A DNA stretch of 64,000 nt from Oscillospiraceae bacterium. Lineage in GTDB: Bacteria; Bacillota; Clostridia; Oscillospirales; Ruminococcaceae. How positions within the stretch are numbered: position 1 is the stretch's first letter; each line of letters starts with the position of its first letter. The notes under the pieces were generated by a model that saw nothing but the letters and a program-made list of their open reading frames with translations, searched no databases and was not told the DNA's origin. The stretch spans positions 62,001-126,000 of the forward strand of contig JAFWQJ010000052.1 in the NCBI GenBank assembly GCA_017545185.1, in the 5' to 3' direction. Below are positions 34,712 through 42,614 of the stretch, piece after piece. The position numbers and the translations under genes were made by a program.

Positions 34712-36274
34712 ATGAAACACAAATCCATTTTGCGCATGCTTACGGCGTGTGTGCTGTCCTGCACACTCTGCTGCACCGGCATGACGGTTCCGGCAGTTTC
34801 AGCGGAGGAAACAGAGCTGCCCGCATGCTTTGACTGGCGCGAGGAAGCTCCGGAGATCATAACGCCGGTCAAGGCGCAGATCGGCAACACCTGCTGGGCA
34901 TACTCAACGATCGCCTGTGCAGAAGCCAATCTGATCAAAAAGGGATTGGCAGACAGCAGCCTTGATCTGTCGGAGTCACATCTGATCTGGTTTACGGAAT
35001 GTCAGGGTTCCCCGACCGATCCGGATGATCCGCGTTACGGCGGCGGACACAATGAGGGAATCGAAGGCTATCGTGATACGGGCTCGGTGAAAGCTGCAGT
35101 CAATGCACTTGCTGCATGGCAGGGCGTGATCCCGGAAAGCGATGCCGCATCTCATGCGGATATGCAGCCGCTGGAGGAATCGCTGCGTTATCAGTCAATC
35201 GCTCATTTGCAGAATTCGGAAATCTATCCTCCGGATGAACCGCAGACAGTCAAGGAAAAGCTTATGGAAAACGGGCCGATGATCCTGATGTATTATAATT
35301 CGCATGATGATCCGATCTCTGCACAGCACGGTTATTATAATGCAGACTACGCAGAACGCAAGGAACAGGATACTCTGAACGGAATGCTGCATGATGTTGT
35401 CATCGTCGGATGGGATGACAGCTTTGCAAAAGAGAATTTCACGGATCAGCCGCCTGCTGACGGCGCATGGATGATCCGGGACAGTCAGTCGGCGCGTATC
35501 AAAAACGAAAACGAATATTTTTTTATGAGCTATTTTGAGCCTTCGATCCAGATGTTTTATCGTCTGGATTTTGAGCCTGTGACGAATTATGGGAACGTGC
35601 ATCATTATAACGGTTCTGATCTGACTACGCTTTTTGCGTCCAATGAGAAAAACGGAATGTACATGGCGAATGTATTTCAGGCGGAGAAAGAAGAAACGAT
35701 CACGGCAGTTGGATTCTTTACGAATCTGCCGTCTGAATCCTGTCAGATCTCTGTATATGCGCTGGATGCTGATTTCACGGATCCGCAGGACGGCACATTG
35801 ATCGAACAGTTTGACTGGTGCGCGGAATACGGCGGATTCCATACGGTCAGCCTGCCGCAGCACTTTGCGGCAGGGGCAGGGCAGCGGTATTCCGTGGTCA
35901 TCCGGCTACCGATCGGAAAGCAGTATTATGTCTATAAAGATTCTGCCTGCCGGAAAAAGGGCGTTTCTTTCTATGCAGTTTACGGTGAAACAAAAATGCG
36001 GGAGTGGAAGGACTGCTTTGACAAGGGCTACGGCGATGTCTGCATCCATGTGTATACGGAATATGAGGGCGAACCTGAGGATTACATCCCCGGCGACCTG
36101 AATCGGGACGGCCTTGTCAATGCGGCTGACCTGTCGCTGCTGAAACAGGTCTTATCCGGCAGCACACGCGATGACCTCTGTCTGCCTGCCGCGGACTGGA
36201 ACGGCGACGGCGAACGGAATGCAGCGGATGCCCGTCAGCTTCTCCGTTATCTGACCGCACGACCCGAAGCATAA
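34712..36274 (+). CDS. Papain-like dockerin protein with altered catalytic Asn
   Basis: The start at 34712 has AAAGGTGG upstream; a GTG three codons earlier is rejected. The 520-residue product is a tandem paralogue of the preceding protease, with the same signal peptide pattern and dockerin (DLNRDGLVNAAD and DWNGDGERNAAD). Catalytic Cys is present (QIGNTCWAYST) and His is present (LHDVVIVGWDD), but the Asn motif reads RDSQSA instead of NSWG. The protein may be a weakened protease or a binding pseudoenzyme. Sequence between the pair has diverged strongly, so the duplication is not recent. Confidence 0.85.
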   Translation: MKHKSILRMLTACVLSCTLCCTGMTVPAVSAEETELPACFDWREEAPEIITPVKAQIGNTCWAYSTIACAEANLIKKGLADSSLDLSESHLIWFTECQGSPTDPDDPRYGGGHNEGIEGYRDTGSVKAAVNALAAWQGVIPESDAASHADMQPLEESLRYQSIAHLQNSEIYPPDEPQTVKEKLMENGPMILMYYNSHDDPISAQHGYYNADYAERKEQDTLNGMLHDVVIVGWDDSFAKENFTDQPPADGAWMIRDSQSARIKNENEYFFMSYFEPSIQMFYRLDFEPVTNYGNVHHYNGSDLTTLFASNEKNGMYMANVFQAEKEETITAVGFFTNLPSESCQISVYALDADFTDPQDGTLIEQFDWCAEYGGFHTVSLPQHFAAGAGQRYSVVIRLPIGKQYYVYKDSACRKKGVSFYAVYGETKMREWKDCFDKGYGDVCIHVYTEYEGEPEDYIPGDLNRDGLVNAADLSLLKQVLSGSTRDDLCLPAADWNGDGERNAADARQLLRYLTARPEA

Positions 36275-36278
36275 AAAC

Positions 36279-36310
36279 AGAGACCGGCGCGAAGCCGGTC
36301 TCTTGTGTTA
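36279..36310 (+). terminator. Terminator of the protease operon
   Basis: Arms AGAGACCGGC and GCCGGTCTCT with loop GCGAA, then TTGTGTTAT. Confidence 0.7.
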
Positions 36311-36325
36311 TGGGGTGTTCTGATA

Positions 36326-37771
36326 TCACTGTCCGTTGACGAGCGCGAGCATCGAGCCGTGACCTTCGGTATGCGGCAGATAGCTGTCGGGGTTAATGAT
36401 GTCCTCGGGCGGCGCGGTCATCTGTGCATCCTTTGAAAGTTCGGACGAACACAGGATCGTCATGCGGGTGCCGGAACTCATGATTTCTGCAAAATGCTGC
36501 TCCGGATACACGAGGCGGCGCGGATTGCTGCTGTCGGTCATGCTGTCGTAGACTGCGATGAACGGAGCCGTGCCGTTCTGCACGCTGTTCGTTCCGATGA
36601 CCGCATTGCCGCCTGCAGCAAGCTGTTCCTGCACGATGCTGTCCGTCTGATCGGAGAGGAACTGCGGCAGACCGCTGCCTGCATCCGGCATCATCGCCCA
36701 CATGCTGCCGATATTCCATGCGCTGCTGCTGTCAAGATCCTCCGCGGAATAAAACTCGTAGGTCGTCTCCGGGAAGATGTAATCCGCATCATTGTTTGCA
36801 AGACGCTTCAGCGAATAGGCGTAATCATAGCCCTGACGGAATTCGGCTTCGATCGGATCCGCTTCGGCTGACCCTTCGGAGACAAACAGCGTCTCCTGCA
36901 CGGATACACCGCTGATCTGCCCCACGCTTGCCGGAACACCGAGGAGGATATAATAATTTGTGATCGACTCCGGCATACCGGCATCATAATTCAGATCGAG
37001 ATAGGCCGCGATGTCTGCATGGAGATAACCGTCCGCGGTGAGATACATCGAACGGAGTCCGTGGTCAATGCTTTTCCGGTCCCATGTGCCCTTGATGACC
37101 AGCACACTGCCGCCGTCCTCAAAGAGGCCTTCCGTGTGCTGAACGCCCTTGACCGGCAGGTCGGTATTGACTGCGCGTTCGAGCAGCGGACGGAGATCGT
37201 CCATTGAGGTAAAGAGCGTCGCGCCGTTCTCCGGGATCTCCGGAATGCCGCCGGTCTCCGTGTTGTCGCCGTAGCAGGAGAATGCCGGGAAGAACAGCTC
37301 CTCCTGAACATTGACTTCGTCACCTTCCGGATCGCCGTCTGCTTCGTCCGTTTCCGGCACTTCGGTCACATCGGTATGCGCGTTCTCATCCTCCTCCGGC
37401 AGGACCTCCGCACCGGACTGTTCCGGCGAGAGACCCGGCAGACGGTCGGGAGCCTTCCCGAACAGGCCGGTCCCGAAGCCTGCCGCGATCACCGCGCAGG
37501 CGGTAAGCGATGCGAGAATGCCGATCGTGACAGGTCTTAGTTTTCTGACATTGATCCCGGCTTCTCTGTTCTTGTCTGCTGACTGCTGTACTGTATGCTT
37601 CATTCCAAATCGCTCCTTCTGATTCAGCGGCTCAGCATGATCCCCTGCGGCTACCTTCGGCTTTGCCGCGGATGCAGGGGCGTGCTCCTGCTGAAACCGC
37701 GTCAGCTCGTCGATGTACGGTTGCGGGATATCGCCGAGTGCTTTCAGAAAAACGGTTTCTCTGCGCTTCAT
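36326..37771 (-). CDS. Membrane protein, probable anti-sigma factor of the upstream ECF sigma gene
   Basis: A 481-residue protein starting in an ATGA overlap with the sigma gene. The N-terminal 85 residues are cytoplasmic and charged; a single membrane helix (IGILASLTACAVIAAGF) lies near residues 83-103. The remainder is extracytoplasmic, beginning with a Glu/Asp-rich linker; no named domain was recognised. Gene order and topology (cytoplasmic part, one helix, outer sensor) are those of anti-sigma factors. No zinc-finger motif is visible. Confidence 0.7.
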   Translation of the reverse strand: MKRRETVFLKALGDIPQPYIDELTRFQQEHAPASAAKPKVAAGDHAEPLNQKERFGMKHTVQQSADKNREAGINVRKLRPVTIGILASLTACAVIAAGFGTGLFGKAPDRLPGLSPEQSGAEVLPEEDENAHTDVTEVPETDEADGDPEGDEVNVQEELFFPAFSCYGDNTETGGIPEIPENGATLFTSMDDLRPLLERAVNTDLPVKGVQHTEGLFEDGGSVLVIKGTWDRKSIDHGLRSMYLTADGYLHADIAAYLDLNYDAGMPESITNYYILLGVPASVGQISGVSVQETLFVSEGSAEADPIEAEFRQGYDYAYSLKRLANNDADYIFPETTYEFYSAEDLDSSSAWNIGSMWAMMPDAGSGLPQFLSDQTDSIVQEQLAAGGNAVIGTNSVQNGTAPFIAVYDSMTDSSNPRRLVYPEQHFAEIMSSGTRMTILCSSELSKDAQMTAPPEDIINPDSYLPHTEGHGSMLALVNGQ

Positions 37772-38397
37772 ATCAGCCCCTCCTTCATGAGATATTTTCT
37801 GAGCTTGTTCTTGGTTCGTCTGAGTGACATTTTCACGGCGCCGACGCTGATGTTATGGTCTGCCGCGATCTCGGCGACCGGCTGGAACGACCAGAATCGC
37901 GCCAGAAAGATCAGGCGGTTTTCGGCCGTCAGCGTCCCGAGAAAAGCGGTCAGTGCATCGCGCAGGGCGATCTCCGTGAAGCTGTCCTCAACATCCTGAC
38001 CGGGATCGGCAAGAAACGGTGAGATCTCGTCCAGTGCAGCCGCATACTGCCCGCCGCCGCGTTTGGCGGTCTTGCGCTCCTCGTAGCGGTTGAGCGCAAT
38101 GTTCCGGGTTAGTGCGGAAATGAACGCAGGAAGTGAATGCGGGATCGTCGGCGGAATGGAATCCCAGAGCTGCATCAGCATATCGTTCGTGCATTCCTCT
38201 GCATCCTGTCGATCGCCCAGAATGCGGAATGCAAGCCTGCGGCTCATCTGTCCGTACCGCGCTTCGGTTTCCTGCAGTGCCGCTTCCCGGCGTTCTGTGA
38301 ACATGCGGATGATCGCTTCATCCGAAATATGCTTTTGGATTGGTTTGGCCTTTTTCGTGCGGCCTTCGGAATCGTGCTGTTCGATTGCCGGTATCAT
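37768..38397 (-). CDS. ECF-type RNA polymerase sigma factor
   Basis: The start at 38397 lies eight bases after AAAGGAGG; a GTG three codons upstream overlaps that site. The 209 residues contain sigma-70 region 2 (RRLAFRILGDRQDAEECTND, LPAFISALTRNIALNRYEE) and region 4 (RLIFLARFWSFQPVAEIAAD, VSVG-like GAVKMSLRRTKNKLRKYL). A 4 bp overlap couples it to the putative anti-sigma gene. It is divergent from a paralogous sigma/anti-sigma pair at 38640-40237. Confidence 0.88.
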   Translation of the reverse strand: MIPAIEQHDSEGRTKKAKPIQKHISDEAIIRMFTERREAALQETEARYGQMSRRLAFRILGDRQDAEECTNDMLMQLWDSIPPTIPHSLPAFISALTRNIALNRYEERKTAKRGGGQYAAALDEISPFLADPGQDVEDSFTEIALRDALTAFLGTLTAENRLIFLARFWSFQPVAEIAADHNISVGAVKMSLRRTKNKLRKYLMKEGLI

Positions 38398-38447
38398 TGC
38401 GGACACCTCCTTTACTGAACTGTGCTGTTTGCCGTCCCTGCAATGTT

Positions 38448-38473
38448 TGACAGGAAACGCACCGGAAAGGTAA
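38448..38473 (-). promoter_or_regulatory. Candidate ECF promoter, minus direction
   Basis: Minus-strand TTAC, 17 bp, TGTCA (38452-38448), 51 bp upstream of the sigma start. The same pattern T(T/A)AC-N17-TGTCA occurs on the plus strand at 38578-38603. Shared motif in two divergent ECF genes suggests autoregulation. Confidence 0.4.
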
Positions 38474-38577
38474 CGCGTTTCCGAAAAAATTTTTCCGGTC
38501 AGCAGGGGAGCGGGTGTTTGTGTCTATTATAGCACGGTGACTGCGCTTGTGTCAAACAGAACGAAAACTGAAATATG

Positions 38578-38603
38578 TAACATTCCGCATTCAAATGTTG
38601 TCA
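38578..38603 (+). promoter_or_regulatory. Candidate ECF promoter, plus direction
   Basis: TAAC (38578-38581), 17 bp, TGTCA (38599-38603), 37 bp upstream of the GTG start of the second sigma gene. Confidence 0.4.
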
Positions 38604-38639
38604 TAAGAGACAGAGGACGATGAAAGGAGGCGGTTTCCG

Positions 38640-39197
38640 GTGCATGACAGCGAGATTCTGCGATTATTTGCAGCAAGATGCGAGCGCGCGATTGCGGAAA
38701 CGGAGCAGAAATACGGCAGGGAATGCAGACGGCTCGCGGTACGCATTCTCGGCTCGGACGAAGATGCGGAAGAATGCTTCAGTGATGCGCTGATGAAAGC
38801 ATGGAGCACGATCCCGCCGCAGCAGCCGGACAGTCTTGCTGCATATCTGCATGTCATCACGCGGAATCTGGCACTCAACCGGCGGAAGGAAAACAGCCGT
38901 CTGCGGCGGGGCGGCGGTACGGTCCCCGCAGTCCTCGATGAGCTTGCCGACTGTATCCCCGCCGCGGAAACAGTCGAAGCGGCTTACGATGAACGCAGTT
39001 TTCTCCGGCGGCTGGAACGGTTCCTCGATACCCTGAAACCGGATGCCCGCAAGATCTTTGTGCGGCGTTACTGGTATGTGAACAGCACAAGGGAGATCGC
39101 GGAGATGTACCGTATGTCGGAGAGCAAGGTGCGTGTGTCCCTGACGCGCACGCACAGAAAACTGAAAACGTATCTTGAAAAGGAGGATGCAGAATGA
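38640..39197 (+). CDS. ECF-type RNA polymerase sigma factor (paralogue)
   Basis: The start is GTG at 38640, nine bases after AAAGGAGG; the nearby ATG at 38644 is out of frame. The 185 residues include region 2 (RRLAVRILGSDEDAEECFSDAL, LAAYLHVITRNLALNRRKE) and region 4 (KIFVRRYWYVNSTREIAEMY, SESKVRVSLTRTHRKLKTYL). It shares the linker pattern RGGG-x-AALDE with the divergent sigma factor at 37768-38397, so the two modules are paralogous. ATGA overlap with the next gene. Confidence 0.88.
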   Translation: MHDSEILRLFAARCERAIAETEQKYGRECRRLAVRILGSDEDAEECFSDALMKAWSTIPPQQPDSLAAYLHVITRNLALNRRKENSRLRRGGGTVPAVLDELADCIPAAETVEAAYDERSFLRRLERFLDTLKPDARKIFVRRYWYVNSTREIAEMYRMSESKVRVSLTRTHRKLKTYLEKEDAE

Positions 39198-40237
39198 AAA
39201 GCACGGATATGCTGGAATGGATGAGCGGTCTGGATGCGCGGTATCTTGCGGAATCGGAACAGCCTGCGATCCGGCAGCACAAAAAGCGGCTGATGCCTGC
39301 GCTGATCGCAGCGGCGGCCGCAGCGGTCTGCCTGACGGTCGGTGTCGGCGCGTATATGCGCTATAACCGGGAAATGGTGCAGTTCGGGTTCGGCACGCTC
39401 GGTGAAGCGCGCATGGCAGAGCTCGCTGCACCGGAGCCTGTGACTTACGACAACGGCAGGGTGTCTGTCACCGTGGAAAATGTCCTGAGCGACGGCAAAC
39501 AGGCCATGCTGCTGCTGACGCTGGAACCGGTTGACAAATCGCAGACGTTTGACTGGTCGGAGTTCGACGAAGAACAGAATCATGCCATGCGGAATCGGTT
39601 TCTGATTGGCGGAGAGGAATATCGATCAGACATTGCGACAGGCAGACCGTCTGAAAATGTCTTCTCGGACGACGGCACGAACGAGGCTTACGAAATCATG
39701 AAAGCGGCAGATCAGCGCTGGATCAAGATGTACTTCACCCTGCCGGAGGATGCTTCCGATGAGGCGCTTGCAGATGCAGTATTGGAGTGCTTCCTTGATG
39801 TCGTTGATGCAAACGGTCAGCAGTATGTCAACGGTGACCTGCTTTCAGATATTTCGATTCCGGTCAATCTCCGGCAGAATTTGGATGTCGTACAGATGCG
39901 CTCTGAGGACGGCAAAGAACTGACGCTGTCCCCGTTTGAACTTTACATGACCGGCTATCAGGCAAAGCACGACGACTGGTGGCGTCTGGAGATCACATGG
40001 AAAAACGGCGAAACACAGCGGATCAACCACGGTGACTTTGCAGGATCGCATCAGGTATCCGGTGCGCCCGCTGTGACATGGGGCGAATTTGCAGTTCCGA
40101 CCCATGATGTGATCGGCAGTGAAAATGTGACAGGCAGCATTTCGTTTGACAGCCCGGAGGACTGGTGCGGCTTCATTGATGTGAACGCGGTCGCGGCCTT
40201 CCGGTTCGGAGACAGAATGTTCTATCCTGTTGCATGA
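39194..40237 (+). CDS. Membrane protein, probable anti-sigma factor (DUF4179-like)
   Basis: A 347-residue protein coupled to the sigma gene by ATGA. The N-terminal 38 residues are cytoplasmic (MLEWMSGLDARYL and a basic HKKRL), then one membrane helix (LIAAAAAAVCLTVGVGAYM) and an extracytoplasmic beta-rich domain of about 285 residues. The pattern VSVTVENVLSDGKQAMLLLTLEP is typical of DUF4179-like anti-sigma partners. No zinc-binding motif is present. It likely holds the sigma factor at the membrane until an outside signal arrives. Confidence 0.72.
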   Translation: MKSTDMLEWMSGLDARYLAESEQPAIRQHKKRLMPALIAAAAAAVCLTVGVGAYMRYNREMVQFGFGTLGEARMAELAAPEPVTYDNGRVSVTVENVLSDGKQAMLLLTLEPVDKSQTFDWSEFDEEQNHAMRNRFLIGGEEYRSDIATGRPSENVFSDDGTNEAYEIMKAADQRWIKMYFTLPEDASDEALADAVLECFLDVVDANGQQYVNGDLLSDISIPVNLRQNLDVVQMRSEDGKELTLSPFELYMTGYQAKHDDWWRLEITWKNGETQRINHGDFAGSHQVSGAPAVTWGEFAVPTHDVIGSENVTGSISFDSPEDWCGFIDVNAVAAFRFGDRMFYPVA

Positions 40238-40265
40238 AATCAGAGATCTCCCTGTCAAACGGGGA

Positions 40266-40312
40266 AAAAAGAGAACCTGCTGCGATACGCTCGTATCACA
40301 GCAGGTTCTGTG
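40266..40312. terminator. Bidirectional terminator between convergent genes
   Basis: Long arms AGAACCTGCTGCGATACG and GTATCACAGCAGGTTCT with one mismatch region; the minus strand ends in CTCTTTTTTCCCC, serving the NYN-like gene. Confidence 0.7.
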
Positions 40313-40367
40313 GTTTCCTGCGCCTGTGCCGCAATGCGCGGACTGTACACAATTGCGGTGCTGCATA

Positions 40368-41159
40368 TTATTCCACAAACGTGATGAAGCAGGGCTTCAT
40401 GCAGTGATAATACTGCTTGACATTGTCATTGTCAAAATGCTGCTGCAGCGCATTATGAAACTCCGTTTTGCTGTGGCTTTTCTGCAGACAGTGCAGAATT
40501 TCCGTTGCGGTATCGACATTGACCGCGGGCTGTACCAGCGTGAGAACAGTCTCAAGGTCGATCGGCACCGCATCCTCCTGCGGCTCGGTATAGACCGGTC
40601 CGCTCACAGGCTGCACCTGGATCACAGTTGCCTTTTTCCGCAGGCTGACAGCGGCAGCCTTGCCTTTTTTCTTCTCCGCCTTTTCGTCAGCCTTCTTCGC
40701 CTTTTTCAGGACAGGCTGTGCCTTGGCGGCTTTTTTCAGCGTTACCGCAGACTCCTGCGGCAGATCCTTTTTCTTTGCTTTCTTCGGAGAGACTCCGATC
40801 GCTGCCTTGATTGAGGGCTTCAGGTGCACCTTGACGCCCAGATAGGACTGGCAGAACAGGATCGCGGACTGGAAGCCCGAATCCCGGCTGATGATGTAAT
40901 ACGTATCAGCCTTTTCCTTCGCGATCAGATATCCGAGAAATGTCACGAGCTGGAAGTCCAGCGCGTTTTTTCCGCTGTGTTCGAGACAGACGCGCTCCGG
41001 CATGATGTTCGCGCCGATCATCTCGTCCATGATCTCGAACGACAGCGTGTTCGCCTCCCGGCTGTAGAACAGGATGAACCGGTCATCCGGCTCTGCCTGC
41101 CCGATCCCGTGCAGACCCGCCGAGTTGACATTTTCGTAATCAATCAGAAACAGTCGCAT
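40368..41159 (-). CDS. NYN/PIN-like domain protein with basic linker
   Basis: The start is placed at the ATG at 41159 (MRLFLIDYENVN), where the conserved domain begins; a GTG at 41192 directly overlapping the upstream gene is an alternative. The 263 residues begin with a NYN-type PIN fold: LIDYENVNSAG, DDRFILFYS, ALDFQLVTFLGYLIA and YYIISRDSGF, with acidic residues suitable for metal-dependent RNA cleavage. The middle is very Lys/Ala-rich (about 130-190) and probably binds nucleic acid. The C-terminal 65 residues are helical. It follows a lipid kinase gene on the same strand. Target unknown. Confidence 0.75.
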   Translation of the reverse strand: MRLFLIDYENVNSAGLHGIGQAEPDDRFILFYSREANTLSFEIMDEMIGANIMPERVCLEHSGKNALDFQLVTFLGYLIAKEKADTYYIISRDSGFQSAILFCQSYLGVKVHLKPSIKAAIGVSPKKAKKKDLPQESAVTLKKAAKAQPVLKKAKKADEKAEKKKGKAAAVSLRKKATVIQVQPVSGPVYTEPQEDAVPIDLETVLTLVQPAVNVDTATEILHCLQKSHSKTEFHNALQQHFDNDNVKQYYHCMKPCFITFVE

Positions 41160-41188
41160 AGTGTTGATGAGCCGCTTTTCGAGAGGGC

Positions 41189-42163
41189 TCACTCCTCCTT
41201 TTCAAAATGAGGTGCCTCCTCCTGCTCCTCCCTGAACAGCCTTCTGATCTCATCGTCATTATACGGCGCATCGTCGCTGACCCAGAATGTCACGGCATGG
41301 TGACAGATCCCGATCTCCGAATCGCAAGTGGCGCCTCCGTATTCGCCGTCCAGCGTCCACGGAATCTCCTCATTGGAGATGAACCGCAGGTGACTGGCAC
41401 GGAAATAGGAGACATACTCCTCGTCGATATCCATGTTGATATCCATGAGCTGCGTAATGATCTTATTGAGCTGAATGACATTCGGCGGCTTGCGGATCAG
41501 CATGACCTCAAACATGCCGTCGTCCAGACGGAAATTGTTGAGCTTCAGCATTCCTCCGACAGATGCGGTGTTGCTGACCATGCCGAACAGATAGTCGTCC
41601 TCAGCGACCTTGCCGTCGTACTCAATTTTCATGTGCAGCGCGTGGATGGACGGGATCAGCGTCAGACCGTGCAGCAGATACGCCATGTGTCCGATGACAT
41701 TCTTGACATTCTGCGGCGTCTCGTAAACTGCCTCGGTAAATGCGCCGAAGGCTGCAACATAAAGGAAATTGCTCGCGTTGAACCGCCCGATATCGCAGCG
41801 AAACGGATGTCCGTTCACGATCTGGCGGGCGGCCTCCTCAATGTCCGTCGGGATCTTAAGAGACCTGCCGAAGTCATTGGTGGAGCCGCACGGGATATAG
41901 CCGATCGGGAGCGGTCTCTGGCTGTGCATCAGTCCCTGCACGACCTCATTGAGCGTCCCGTCGCCGCCGGAGCAGACGATCATATCGAAATGTCCGACGA
42001 GACATGCATATTCCGCCGCAGCGGTGGCGTCGCGCCTGCCCTGCGTCGTGCGCACCGTGACCTCGTAGCCTGCTGCCGTAAAGATATCAATGACCGCAGC
42101 AAGCTTTCCGCGCATGGCATTTTTTCCGGAGCGGAGATTGGTGATAAAATACAGCTTCTTCAT
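41189..42163 (-). CDS. Diacylglycerol/lipid kinase family protein
   Basis: A 324-residue protein of the DAGK catalytic fold. It shows NLRSGKNA near the N-terminus, the CSGGDGTLNEVVQGL nucleotide loop, PIGYIPCGSTNDFGRSL and a C-terminal lobe with TLDGE. These are the standard motifs of YegS/BmrU/DgkB-type lipid kinases acting on the inner membrane face. The C-terminal tail is acidic. GAGGAAATGAGAG precedes the ATG and a sigma-A promoter lies 130 bp upstream. Confidence 0.9.
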   Translation of the reverse strand: MKKLYFITNLRSGKNAMRGKLAAVIDIFTAAGYEVTVRTTQGRRDATAAAEYACLVGHFDMIVCSGGDGTLNEVVQGLMHSQRPLPIGYIPCGSTNDFGRSLKIPTDIEEAARQIVNGHPFRCDIGRFNASNFLYVAAFGAFTEAVYETPQNVKNVIGHMAYLLHGLTLIPSIHALHMKIEYDGKVAEDDYLFGMVSNTASVGGMLKLNNFRLDDGMFEVMLIRKPPNVIQLNKIITQLMDINMDIDEEYVSYFRASHLRFISNEEIPWTLDGEYGGATCDSEIGICHHAVTFWVSDDAPYNDDEIRRLFREEQEEAPHFEKEE

Positions 42164-42291
42164 TCTCTCATTTCCTCTATGCCGATTTTGGGATGCACGG
42201 CAGTCCGTATCCGGGTCTCACGCAAACCCGTCACTGCCGCAGGAGACATCCCCGTTCTCATCATGGGGCGTTTACAATACCCCATAATGAC

Positions 42292-42320
42292 ATTATAGCA
42301 AATTTGCACGAAAAATGCAA
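42292..42320 (-). promoter_or_regulatory. Sigma-A promoter of the lipid kinase gene
   Basis: Minus-strand TTGCAT (42320-42315), 17 bp, TATAAT (42297-42292). A hairpin-forming ATGGGG/CCCCAT pair follows in the leader (near 42263-42284). Confidence 0.65.
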
Positions 42321-42367
42321 GCGCTTTTTGTGAAAATACAAAAAATTCAGAAAAATCGAAAAAAAGG

Positions 42368-42396
42368 CTTTACAAATCATCCGTTTTATGCTATAA
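42368..42396 (+). promoter_or_regulatory. Sigma-A promoter of tRNA-Gln
   Basis: TTTACA (42368-42373), 17 bp, TATAAT (42391-42396), about 32 bp before the tRNA. Confidence 0.75.
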
Positions 42397-42427
42397 TATA
42401 CAAGTCGTCAGCGAGACGACCTGATAC

Positions 42428-42503
42428 TGGGGTGTCGCCAAGCGGTAAGGCAGCGGACTCTGACTCCGTTATTTCGAGGGTTCAAATCCTTCCACCCCAA
42501 CCA
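42428..42503 (+). tRNA. tRNA-Gln (anticodon CTG)
   Basis: The acceptor stem TGGGGTG pairs with CACCCCA and is followed by discriminator A and encoded CCA. The D-arm reads TCGCCAAGCGGTAAGGCAG, and the anticodon stem GCGGA/TCCGT encloses the loop CTCTGAC, giving anticodon CTG for CAG codons. The T-arm contains GGTTCAAATCC. A terminator follows. Confidence 0.95.
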
Positions 42504-42504
42504 C

Positions 42505-42546
42505 AAACGCCTGACAGGAAACTGTCAGGCGTTGTTTTGTTTTACG
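42505..42546 (+). terminator. Terminator of tRNA-Gln
   Basis: Arms AACGCCTGACAG and CTGTCAGGCGTT with loop GAAA, then GTTTTGTTTT. Confidence 0.85.
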
Positions 42547-42562
42547 CGTCATCCGATTGCAG

Positions 42563-42603
42563 AAAGCTCCCGCATTCCGTTTGTGAATGCGGGAGCTTTT
42601 GTG
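42563..42603 (-). terminator. Terminator of the dockerin LRR gene
   Basis: Arms AAAGCTCCCGCATTC and GAATGCGGGAGCTTT; it nearly matches the hairpin at 44388-44428, which ends the next upstream operon. Confidence 0.7.
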
Positions 42604-42614
42604 CGTGAATGCTC

